A DNA stretch of 5,175 bases, taken from assembly GCA_023432655.1 (NCBI GenBank), contig JAEYUK010000075.1:1-5175 (forward strand). The letters are read 5' to 3'. This document shows, one piece after another, positions 1 through 5,175 of this stretch. The stretch comes from Pseudomonadota bacterium (GTDB taxonomy: Bacteria > Bdellovibrionota > Bacteriovoracia > Bacteriovoracales > Bacteriovoracaceae). Each line of letters opens with the position of its first letter. The stretch's first letter is position 1. Below the pieces are notes generated by a model, which saw nothing but the letters and a program-made list of their open reading frames with translations, was not told where the DNA came from and made no database searches. Both the position numbers and the translations under genes were made by a program.

Positions 1-1149
1 GCCGTGGCCTATACCAGCGTATTAGGTTTGGGGATCTTGAAAGAGATGAACTTAACTTATGCTCCTGAATGCTTCAGTTGGAAAGAGTGGGAGAAAGGTT
101 ATAAGTCTCCCTTGCTTCAGTATATAAAGGCGCACCAGGAACTAATTTTTGATGAAGTTGTCTCAGTCACAAAAAGATTTCTGGCCCTGGAAGAGACGAT
201 CCCCGGAAAAAGTCGCTTCTTTGATTTGTTTAGAATCATTCATAAGGTCAATCCACGAGACTTCATTGAGTCTCAAAAAGAAACTGATCCAGAAGTTTAT
301 AAGCGTTTGAACGATGAAGTTCTGACGTCACTTTCTAGTACCATTGAAATGTACCAGGATTATGATCTGGTTCTGGATCTGAGATCTGATTTAGGAAAAG
401 CTTCGGCCGCAGTTTCCGGAAGGGCCCTCGGTGAAAACCGCCAGTCTGAAAAATTAAGCTATGGTCTTGAAGCTTTGAAAGTCGCACGAGGGATAAAACC
501 TAATCCGGATAATCGCGAGCTAGCTTTGATTGGTTCAGACTCTTTATCTGCTGAGATTCTCTTGGCCCTGGAAGAGTGGGTGAGAGATACTCATTCCCGA
601 TTATTCATTGTCAGTAATGAGGAAGATCCATTTTCTAAATTTTTTGGAGAAGGCTCTCATCAAACGGTCGATCGTTTGAAGAACCTTTTTAAAGACATTG
701 AAAATGAATTTAATCAAGAGATTGAAGTCTTTACAAAAAAACTTAAAGAGTGGCAGCAGCTGGATGATTTTGTTCAGGTGAAAATTCCTAAGCCATCCGA
801 ACCCATTCCGAGACTTAATTATTTCTCTGGTCACAATGTCACCGCGATGGATGAACTTGTGGACCGTAAGCGCATGTTCTTAACTCTTGAGCGACCAGAA
901 TTTCGCCAGGGAAAAAAACATCCTGAAAATAATATTCTTGATTTAAAAACGATAGGTGTAGACCATATTTTAGTAGGCCATGCAAAAAAGAATCGCAAGC
1001 TTGTGGAGCTTAACTCTGTCGAGTTGGGATATTTTGACCTGGTACCTTCCCGTCCTAATGTAAATAGGGGCTGGGAAAATGATCTAAAAAAATTAGAAGG
1101 CATTGAAGATGAAATTTTTAAACTTTTTTCTCCTGTTGGGGCTCATTAG
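1..1149 (+). CDS. Unrecognised soluble protein with possible degenerate Rossmann (FAD/NAD(P)-like) segment; 5' end at window edge
   Basis: The frame is open from the first base (codon GCC, then GTG at 4) to TAG at 1147-1149. The GTG could be a start giving 381 residues, but no upstream sequence is available to check for a ribosome site, so the gene may begin outside the window. I do not recognise the family. Visible from the GTG: no signal peptide or membrane segment; a buried-strand-like 'DLVLDL' near residue 120; then 'LALIGSDSLSAEILLALEEW' near residues 172-191. That second stretch has the strand-turn-helix pattern of the NAD(P)-binding domain of flavin-dependent oxidoreductases (IGxGxSAxE), but with Asp in place of the second Gly. 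The part around residues 220-260 is helical and charged, possibly coiled coil. Its 3' end overlaps the lipoprotein gene by 41 bp, so the two are probably co-transcribed. The coding call is firm; the fold is a weak inference and the function unknown. Confidence 0.82.
   Translation, partial: AVAYTSVLGLGILKEMNLTYAPECFSWKEWEKGYKSPLLQYIKAHQELIFDEVVSVTKRFLALEETIPGKSRFFDLFRIIHKVNPRDFIESQKETDPEVYKRLNDEVLTSLSSTIEMYQDYDLVLDLRSDLGKASAAVSGRALGENRQSEKLSYGLEALKVARGIKPNPDNRELALIGSDSLSAEILLALEEWVRDTHSRLFIVSNEEDPFSKFFGEGSHQTVDRLKNLFKDIENEFNQEIEVFTKKLKEWQQLDDFVQVKIPKPSEPIPRLNYFSGHNVTAMDELVDRKRMFLTLERPEFRQGKKHPENNILDLKTIGVDHILVGHAKKNRKLVELNSVELGYFDLVPSRPNVNRGWENDLKKLEGIEDEIFKLFSPVGAH
1095..1100 (+). promoter_or_regulatory. 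Ribosome binding site that selects the lipoprotein start
   Basis: AGAAGG lies 8 nt before ATG at 1109. An in-frame TTG at 1103 would sit only 2 nt after it, which is too close. The site therefore favours the ATG and gives a signal peptide starting MKFLNFF. It lies inside the upstream coding sequence. Confidence 0.65.
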
Positions 1150-1837
1150 TTGCTCGAACGGAGTGGTTAGAGAAATTAACCCGGATCAACCTTATCGGAC
1201 TTCGGGTTTAGAGCAATTCTTTTTACCGGAACTCCCGACGTGGGCCAACTCATCGGCTTCAGGGCAATGCTTTAAAAAGCACTCTTTTAACTATTTAGAC
1301 TTCTCAAAACTTGCTTCCACTTATCAGCTCAATTACCCTCAGCTGGTGGAACTACAGGCCCAGTATAACGAAAGAGTTGAATCTTACTTTCGTTCAACAG
1401 CGGTAAGATTTTTAAAGCCAGTTGAAGAGGCTTCCTTCTTTTCCAATACCCTTGAACAAGTGAGGGGTGGAGTGAAGAGTTTCAAAATTCCAGATGCTGC
1501 TAAAAACATCGATATTATCTGGCTAGATAGTTTTATTTCCACTAACCGGGTGGACCAACTCAAGAAGATGTCTGTGAGTGGTCGCTTTGATGAGCGTTTG
1601 CCTGTTATTTTTACATCATGTTTTTCCAAGCAGGATCTTAATCAGTGGCTGATTGAGAATAATCTTGACCAGGAAGGCTTCTATTCTCTTTCAGCAGAGT
1701 GGTTAAATCCCTATGGAAGTGATCTTAAATTAAGTCCGGGTTTACGCCTGGAAATTCGCAAATTACTGAACGAGGATGTAAATGTTAAGTTCGTTTCTCC
1801 TCAGGAAATATTATTACCGACAGAAATCATATTATAA
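1109..1837 (+). CDS. Predicted outer-membrane lipoprotein of unknown function
   Basis: This encodes a 242-residue protein starting at ATG 1109. The N-terminus is a compact lipoprotein signal: Lys2, a hydrophobic core ([11 protein letters not shown]), then a lipobox Leu12-Ile13-Ser14-Cys15. Cys15 would be lipidated and become residue 1 of the mature protein. Ser at +2 rather than Asp argues against inner-membrane retention under the E. coli Lol rule, so outer-membrane sorting is inferred. The mature part is about 228 residues with two more cysteines (54 and 171). It carries alternating strand and helix patterns, for example IDIIWLDSF near 134-142 and [10 protein letters not shown] near 164-173, suggesting a compact alpha/beta periplasmic domain. 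I recognise no family or catalytic motif. The start overlaps the upstream gene by 41 bp in another frame, and the stop is 13 bp before the cyclophilin start, so all three are likely one operon. The lipoprotein assignment is well supported; the function is unknown. Confidence 0.85.
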   Translation: MKFLNFFLLLGLISCSNGVVREINPDQPYRTSGLEQFFLPELPTWANSSASGQCFKKHSFNYLDFSKLASTYQLNYPQLVELQAQYNERVESYFRSTAVRFLKPVEEASFFSNTLEQVRGGVKSFKIPDAAKNIDIIWLDSFISTNRVDQLKKMSVSGRFDERLPVIFTSCFSKQDLNQWLIENNLDQEGFYSLSAEWLNPYGSDLKLSPGLRLEIRKLLNEDVNVKFVSPQEILLPTEIIL

Positions 1838-1838
1838 G

Positions 1839-1844
1839 AAGGAG
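1839..1844 (+). promoter_or_regulatory. Strong Shine-Dalgarno for the cyclophilin gene
   Basis: AAGGAG lies 6 nt before ATG 1851, directly after the lipoprotein stop. It fixes the cyclophilin start here. The same frame is open back to an ATG at 1782, but that start would place 69 bases of overlapping, Tyr/Lys-rich translation in front of the domain and has no comparable site. Confidence 0.8.
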
Positions 1845-1850
1845 CTCAAA

Positions 1851-2390
1851 ATGTTCGGCATGATGAAAAAAGAAAAGTCTTCTCACAAAGAAGAAGTGAA
1901 TAAACTAACGGCCACCTTTAAAACCACTCTTGGAGAGTTTGAAATTGAACTCTTTCATAAAGATTGTCCAGAAACTGTGTGGAACTTTGTTAACCTCGCT
2001 GAAGGAACTCAGAAGACGGCCAAAGAAGGAAGATTCTATGATGGTCTCATCTTCCACCGAGTGATCCGCGGTTTTATGATTCAGGGTGGATGTCCAGAAG
2101 GTTCAGGACGTGGCGGTCCAGGATACCGTTTTGAAGATGAGTTCAAACCAAATCTTCGCCACGACTCTGAAGGTATTCTTTCTATGGCCAACGCAGGTCC
2201 GGGAACGAACGGTTCACAGTTTTTCATCACTCTTGGTCCAACTCCTCACCTTGATGGCCGTCATACTGTATTCGGTAAAGTGATTCGTGGTATGGATGTT
2301 GTAAAGAAAATTGGAGACACTCCAACTGGTGCCATGGATCGTCCAAGAACAGATGTCGTTATGGAATCTGTTACAATTAATCGTTCTTAA
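1851..2390 (+). CDS. Cyclophilin-type peptidyl-prolyl cis-trans isomerase, cytoplasmic
   Basis: This is a 179-residue protein and a full-length single-domain cyclophilin (usual bacterial size 160-190). It catalyses cis-trans isomerisation of X-Pro peptide bonds during folding. The N-terminal 20 residues (MFGMMKKEK...) are charged with no signal peptide, so it should act in the cytoplasm. The domain runs from about residue 20 ([15 protein letters not shown]) to the end. Active-site residues align one for one with human CypA: Arg70 in FHRVI (CypA R55), Phe75, Met76 and Gln78 (F60, M61, Q63), Ala113-Asn114 (A101-N102), Gln123 and Phe125 (Q111, F113), Leu134 and His138 (L122, H126). The CypA Trp121 position is His133; loss of that Trp usually lowers cyclosporin sensitivity in this family. 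Cys81 follows the QGG motif. The gene follows the lipoprotein gene by 13 bp and ends just before a hairpin shared with recJ. ppiB-like is a fair description, but orthology cannot be settled here. Confidence 0.95.
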   Translation: MFGMMKKEKSSHKEEVNKLTATFKTTLGEFEIELFHKDCPETVWNFVNLAEGTQKTAKEGRFYDGLIFHRVIRGFMIQGGCPEGSGRGGPGYRFEDEFKPNLRHDSEGILSMANAGPGTNGSQFFITLGPTPHLDGRHTVFGKVIRGMDVVKKIGDTPTGAMDRPRTDVVMESVTINRS

Positions 2391-2402
2391 TTAAGTTTCT
2401 GA

Positions 2403-2432
2403 AACTAACCGGAAGCCATCTTCCGGTTAGTT
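2403..2432. terminator. Shared bidirectional hairpin between convergent cyclophilin and recJ genes
   Basis: A perfect 13-bp inverted repeat (AACTAACCGGAAG / CTTCCGGTTAGTT) with a 4-nt loop CCAT begins 12 bp after the cyclophilin stop. The recJ stop codon (complement of 2427-2429) lies inside the right arm. The stem reads the same on both strands, so it can end both transcripts or protect both 3' ends. Neither side carries a long uninterrupted U-tract, so intrinsic termination may be incomplete. The hairpin itself is certain from the sequence; its function is inferred from the convergent layout. Confidence 0.75.
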
Positions 2433-4136
2433 CACTTGGCCTGGTAAAATTTTTTCTACCATTAATTGGATCGTTTCATTACCGTTAAAACGGTTTACCC
2501 CGAGGGTAAACTGCACAGTCAGACCGTTTTTCCCCTGGATCTCGAAAAGTTCTTCAGGGGAGAGTTCATTCCACTTACCAATGTAATTAAAACTAATTCC
2601 TTGAACTGAAGTTTTGGATTTAATTCCAGCGAAAGTCCAACGTACATGGGCATCCTTCATGATGCGGTAGTTTTGAATAATGGCATTTTTCATTCGGAAA
2701 ACGGGTTTCTCATGACCGGGACCGAAGGGTTCGAGCTTATCCAAATCTTTTAAAAGAAGGGCGTTAATTTCTTCGATATTAACTTCAACATCAAAGGTTC
2801 TGACTTTGGTCCGGAGACTTAAGGGAATGCTTTTTAGAAGATCATTCATTCTTTGCTTAAAATGAGGAAAGTTCTCCTGTTTCATGGACAAACCTGCTGC
2901 GGCCTTGTGCCCACCGAACTTTAGGAAGAGATCCTTACATTGTTCCAGGAGCTCAAAAATATTGAGTTCTCCGGCGGATCGGCAACTGGCCTTAATGACG
3001 CCTTCTTCTTCTGCATTGGTAAATACAATAGCAGGAACTTCAAAGGTTTCGACGAGCTTACTGGCAACAATGCCAATGACTCCTTCGTGCCAATGGGGAC
3101 GGTACATAATGTTGATGAGGAGCTCTTCTCCATTCATCGACTTTATAACATCTTGCTTTGCCTCTTCGAAAACTTCATTCTGAATGACCCGTCGATCACG
3201 ATTGGCCACTTCCAGATGGGTATAATGCTCGCGGCATTCCGCAAAGGAATCTGCGATCAGTAGTCGCAAGGCCCGATCAGGGTGATCAAGCCGGCCTTTG
3301 GAGTTGATGTGAGGCCCCACATGAAAAGAGATCTTTTCACTGGCAATCATAGGGACTTTCAATTCTTCCGGATTAAAAAAGGCTTTTATCCCTGGGTAAT
3401 TGGAAGTCGGAATTTGTTTTAGACCATGGCGGGTGAGTCTTAAGTTGAGTGGACTCATTCGCGCCAAATCAGAAATCGTACCAATCGCTACAAATTGTAA
3501 GAGAGGATAAATGCTGGGAGTTTCAATCCCTTTCTTAGCAAGATCATTTTTTATCTGGAGAGCAAGAGCAAAACCAACTCCTACTCCGGCCAGGGGCTTC
3601 AGTTGAGAGTTCTCAGGTTCATCTCTTCTGGAGGGATTTACTACCGCATAAGCTTCAGGAATAGTTGGCGCAGCATCTCTATGGTGATCAGTAATAATAA
3701 GATCTAATTTACCCTTAGCATATTCTGCTGTTGCAACGTTGGTGATACCGCAATCAACCGTTATTAGAACTTTCACACCTTTTTCAAGAGCGGCATCGAT
3801 GGATGAATTATGGATCCCGTAACCTTCTACAAAGCGGCTTGGTTGAAAAACTTCAACCGTCACTCCAATCATTTTGAAGAAATGCCACAGGAGAGCACAA
3901 GAGGTTGTTCCGTCGACGTCGTAATCTCCATAGACCCCAATAACTTCATTCTGATCAATCGCCCGAATGATTCGTTCTGATGCCTTCGCCAGATCAATCA
4001 TATTTGTAAGATCGGGAATTTCTTTTAAATTCCAGGATAAAATTTCCTGAACTTCTTGGGGAGAAAAGCCGCGTTTTTGAAAGAGGCGAATGAGTGCTGG
4101 GTGTAAGTCAGAGGTCGTAGTGCTAGTTAGTTCCAT
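2427..4136 (-). CDS. recJ: Single-stranded-DNA-specific 5'-3' exonuclease RecJ
   Basis: This is a complete 569-residue RecJ, normal for the family. RecJ degrades single-stranded DNA 5' to 3' with divalent metal, in RecF-pathway recombination, mismatch repair and base excision repair. DHH-domain motifs are intact: motif I VYGDYDVDG at 68-76 (Asp71, Asp73, Asp75), TVDCG at 126-130 (Asp128), the DHH triad Asp150-His151-His152, and GTISD at 219-223 (Asp223). These match metal ligands known in bacterial RecJ. A glycine-rich GVGVGFA lies at 184-190. The DHHA1 domain carries GGHKAAAG at 408-415, and the C-terminal 120 or so residues fit the RecJ OB fold. The usual 'RxNAxGR' linker motif reads HINSKGR (276-282), a mild variation. 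ATG 4136 is the first usable start: an in-frame TAG lies 12 nt upstream. There is no clear Shine-Dalgarno, and the start sits in a predicted hairpin loop. The zinc-ribbon gene lies 30 bp upstream on the same strand. Confidence 0.97.
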   Translation of the reverse strand: MELTSTTTSDLHPALIRLFQKRGFSPQEVQEILSWNLKEIPDLTNMIDLAKASERIIRAIDQNEVIGVYGDYDVDGTTSCALLWHFFKMIGVTVEVFQPSRFVEGYGIHNSSIDAALEKGVKVLITVDCGITNVATAEYAKGKLDLIITDHHRDAAPTIPEAYAVVNPSRRDEPENSQLKPLAGVGVGFALALQIKNDLAKKGIETPSIYPLLQFVAIGTISDLARMSPLNLRLTRHGLKQIPTSNYPGIKAFFNPEELKVPMIASEKISFHVGPHINSKGRLDHPDRALRLLIADSFAECREHYTHLEVANRDRRVIQNEVFEEAKQDVIKSMNGEELLINIMYRPHWHEGVIGIVASKLVETFEVPAIVFTNAEEEGVIKASCRSAGELNIFELLEQCKDLFLKFGGHKAAAGLSMKQENFPHFKQRMNDLLKSIPLSLRTKVRTFDVEVNIEEINALLLKDLDKLEPFGPGHEKPVFRMKNAIIQNYRIMKDAHVRWTFAGIKSKTSVQGISFNYIGKWNELSPEELFEIQGKNGLTVQFTLGVNRFNGNETIQLMVEKILPGQVN

Positions 4137-4154
4137 CTTTTGAAACTAACATAG
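4123..4154 (-). promoter_or_regulatory. Predicted mRNA hairpin around the recJ start codon
   Basis: On the recJ strand the arms CTATGTTAGTT (4154-4144) and AACTAACTAG (4132-4123) pair as 7 bp plus 3 bp around one bulged T. The 11-nt loop UCAAAAGAUGG contains the AUG start. No Shine-Dalgarno precedes the start; instead CCTCCT, the anti-Shine-Dalgarno core, lies at 4160-4155. The stem is AU-rich and would be only moderately stable. The pairing is seen in the sequence; a role in controlling recJ translation is inference. Confidence 0.4.
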
Positions 4155-4166
4155 AGGAGGGTGTTT

Positions 4167-4406
4167 TCACCACAAAACAAAGAGACCTTTGATCAAATCA
4201 TTTTCTTCGAGCTCACCTGATGGAGAAAAGTGATTCTCCCACGTTACCTCTTTATGAGCTTTGATTTTTTCGAAATATCGCAGAGGTAGGAATGATTTAT
4301 TGCAATGCAAACATCGTTCTAATTCTTTGTTACTTTCGTTTATTTTAAAACAGCTATGGCAGGCCCTAATAAGTATTTTTTCTTTAGTTTTTTCTAGTTC
4401 TTTCAC
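4167..4406 (-). CDS. Small zinc-ribbon protein, hypothetical, upstream of recJ
   Basis: A 79-residue protein from GTG 4406 to TGA 4169-4167. It has a four-cysteine zinc-ribbon pattern, Cys16-His-Ser-Cys19 and Cys32-Leu-His-Cys35, separated by 12 residues, which should bind one zinc ion. The N-terminus is basic and charged (KELEKTKEK) and the tail is acidic then hydrophobic (ELEENDLIKGLFVLW). It has no signal peptide or membrane segment, so it is probably cytoplasmic. It ends 30 bp before recJ and likely shares its transcript; a nucleic-acid or partner-binding role is possible but unproven. The start is uncertain. GTG 4406 has only a weak GGGGA site 3 nt away, and the frame stays open upstream to TAA at 4478-4476, with coding-like residues (IYRREGKQPNLRGT) but only ATT, ATA or CTG as alternative starts. 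A GAAGGA at 4436-4431 lies too far from the GTG but 12 nt before the CTG at 4418. Confidence 0.72.
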   Translation of the reverse strand: MKELEKTKEKILIRACHSCFKINESNKELERCLHCNKSFLPLRYFEKIKAHKEVTWENHFSPSGELEENDLIKGLFVLW

Positions 4407-4484
4407 AGTTCCCCGCAGGTTGGGTTGTTTTCCTTCTCTACGGTAAATAAAAACTTTTCTTAAGAGGGAAGCTATTTAGTCAGG

Positions 4485-4515
4485 AATAAAAAAGGCCATC
4501 CCGAAAGATGGCCTT
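4485..4515 (-). terminator. Rho-independent terminator of the Q/P-rich protein gene
   Basis: Reading the - strand, AAGGCCATC (4515-4507), loop TTTCGG (4506-4501) and GATGGCCTT (4500-4492) form a perfect 9-bp stem, followed by a U-run (six T at 4493-4488, partly in the stem) and ATT. It begins 12 bp after the stop of the Q/P-rich gene. It separates that gene from the downstream zinc-ribbon/recJ pair. The rest of the gap (4407-4484) must hold any promoter for that pair. I see only a weak candidate, TTAAGA (4463-4458) and TAGAGA (4440-4435) spaced 17 nt, which I do not annotate. Confidence 0.88.
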
Positions 4516-4527
4516 GGTGGAGTTAAT

Positions 4528-5175
4528 TTAAAATCGATTCTGTCCCATTGGCATTTGCATTGGGAAACCGGTATTAGCTACGGGATTCCCTACCATCGGC
4601 ATTGGGTTACTAGGAGATTGATTGCCTAGGTTATAACTGAAGGCATCTACTCCAAAGCTCCCAGGAGTGATTGGCTGAACAGTGTAGCGAGGATCGGCCT
4701 GCAGATTATACTGTGGCGCCAGATTCCACTGCGACTGCTGATAGGCCTGATCTGGGTAGAATCCACCCTGACCTTGCGGCTGCATCATCTGAGGCTGGGC
4801 AAAGATATTTGGCTGTTGAGGCTGGAATCCTTGCGGATAATATACCCAATTTCCAGCGGTCATCGGTTGATGATACTGATACGGATTCACATAAGGATTT
4901 TGATAAATTCCTTGTTGTTGTTGTCCTTGAGACTGCTGATGCATACTGACCATCATTTGGGCCATGCCAAGCATGGTCTGCATGATTTGCTTCTGGTCGT
5001 TAAGAAGTTGCTCAATTTGTTTTGTTAAAAGAGCATTCTTTTCTTCCGCTTCACAGATATCTTTTTTCACTTCTTCTTTTTTAGGTTCTTCAACAGCGAG
5101 TTTTGGCTCTTCTTTTTTAGGTTCTTCATCAGCCAGCTTTGGCTCTTCTTTTGTAGGTTCCTCTTTCTTAGGTTC
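4528..5175 (-). CDS. Low-complexity Gln/Pro/Tyr/Met-rich protein with EEPK repeats and coiled coil; 5' end beyond window
   Basis: The frame is open from the right edge to TAA 4530-4528, giving 215 visible residues; the true start and any signal peptide lie outside. A GTG at 5070 is internal, since the repeat pattern continues upstream of it in the same frame. Three parts can be seen. Residues 1-45 are highly charged, built on a 12-residue repeat of EEPKKEEPKLA type. Residues 44-80 have a hydrophobic periodicity (NALLTKQIEQLL, QIMQTMLGMAQMM) suggesting a coiled coil. Residues 78-215 are dominated by Gln, Pro, Asn, Gly, Tyr and Met, with no Lys or Glu and only three Asp and two Arg; examples are QNPYVNPYQYHQP and PMQMPMGQNRF. 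This prion-like composition implies disorder and perhaps self-association. There is one Cys (41). I recognise no family. The gene has its own terminator. A surface, scaffold or condensate role would be speculation. Confidence 0.82.
   Translation of the reverse strand, partial: EPKKEEPTKEEPKLADEEPKKEEPKLAVEEPKKEEVKKDICEAEEKNALLTKQIEQLLNDQKQIMQTMLGMAQMMVSMHQQSQGQQQQGIYQNPYVNPYQYHQPMTAGNWVYYPQGFQPQQPNIFAQPQMMQPQGQGGFYPDQAYQQSQWNLAPQYNLQADPRYTVQPITPGSFGVDAFSYNLGNQSPSNPMPMVGNPVANTGFPMQMPMGQNRF
5071..5163 (-). repeat. In-frame 36-bp tandem repeat encoding EEPKKEEPKLA-type units
   Basis: Two full 36-bp units (5163-5128 and 5127-5092) match at 31 of 36 bases, and a third partial unit (5091-5071, EEPKKEE) follows. 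They encode EEPTKEEPKLAD, EEPKKEEPKLAV and the partial copy. EPKK immediately beyond 5163 suggests the array continues outside the window. The 12-codon period keeps the frame, so copy-number change would lengthen or shorten the charged region without breaking the gene. Confidence 0.85.

Noticed and set aside
601..1103. Two - strand open frames opposite the first gene
   Set aside because: Antisense shadows of a well-formed coding frame, without recognisable protein features.
1103..1108. TTG start for the lipoprotein
   Set aside because: It lies 2 nt after the AGAAGG site; ATG 1109 is correctly spaced and gives the same signal peptide.
1782..1850. Longer N-terminus for the cyclophilin from ATG 1782
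   Set aside because: It overlaps the lipoprotein's coding end, has no good ribosome site, and adds a Tyr/Lys-rich stretch foreign to cyclophilins. The AAGGAG at 1839-1844 serves ATG 1851.
2884..3263. Open frames on the + strand opposite recJ
   Set aside because: They lie antisense to the conserved DHH/DHHA1 core of recJ, lack ribosome sites and recognisable domains, and are explained by the codon pattern of the real gene.
4123..4152. Nine-codon leader ORF (ATG 4152, stop TAG 4125-4123 on the - strand) overlapping the recJ start
   Set aside because: It has no ribosome site (CCTCCT precedes it) and no regulatory codon pattern; too short to support from sequence alone.
4155..4160. AGGAGG on the + strand as a ribosome site
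   Set aside because: The only close start, a GTG, abuts it with no spacing, and the frame that follows is short and antisense to the zinc-ribbon gene.
4671..5028. Two + strand open frames opposite the Q/P-rich gene
   Set aside because: Their repetitive composition is the mirror of the low-complexity codons on the other strand; no ribosome site or domain supports them.
5068..5070. GTG as start of the Q/P-rich protein
   Set aside because: The frame continues upstream through a clear in-frame amino-acid repeat to the window edge, so this is an internal valine.
1..5175. A defence, toxin-antitoxin or mobile system
   Set aside because: I saw no transposase, recombinase, toxin-antitoxin pair, CRISPR repeats, tRNA or terminal inverted repeats. 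recJ and the cyclophilin are housekeeping genes, and composition looks uniform.

Overview
This window is ordinary, densely coded bacterial DNA, moderately AT-rich by eye. It has no mobile element, RNA gene or CRISPR array that I can see. Three genes run on the + strand (1-2390) and three on the - strand (2427-5175). The two groups converge on one shared hairpin at 2403-2432. Gene content (lipoprotein, soluble cyclophilin, RecJ, a zinc-ribbon protein, a disordered Q/P/Y-rich protein), base composition and short spacers suggest a Gram-negative, perhaps of the Bdellovibrio/Bacteriovorax group. That placement is an impression of style with no marker gene behind it, and I hold it at low confidence.

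Plus-strand block. (1) A 5'-incomplete or edge-starting gene encodes at least 381 residues of an unrecognised soluble protein, with a possible degenerate Rossmann nucleotide-binding segment. (2) It overlaps by 41 bp a gene for a predicted outer-membrane lipoprotein of unknown function. (3) After a 13-bp gap carrying a strong Shine-Dalgarno comes a cytoplasmic cyclophilin-type peptidyl-prolyl isomerase with an intact active site. The tight packing implies one transcript.

Minus-strand block, in transcription order. (1) A gene entering from the right edge encodes a charged EEPK-repeat region, a probable coiled coil and a long Gln/Pro/Tyr/Met-rich tail almost free of charge. It ends at a clear intrinsic terminator (4485-4515). 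(2) A 79-residue CxxC...CxxC zinc-ribbon protein is followed after 30 bp by (3) a complete recJ exonuclease gene. These two probably form an operon. The recJ start codon has no Shine-Dalgarno and lies in the loop of a predicted hairpin, while its stop codon lies inside the convergent terminator stem.

The least ordinary items are the low-complexity protein at the right edge, the structure around the recJ start, and the zinc-ribbon partner of recJ, whose reading frame continues upstream of its first standard start codon. I found no convincing new multi-gene system. The longest gene-free stretch is about 120 bp (4407-4527); it holds the terminator and any promoter for the zinc-ribbon/recJ pair.
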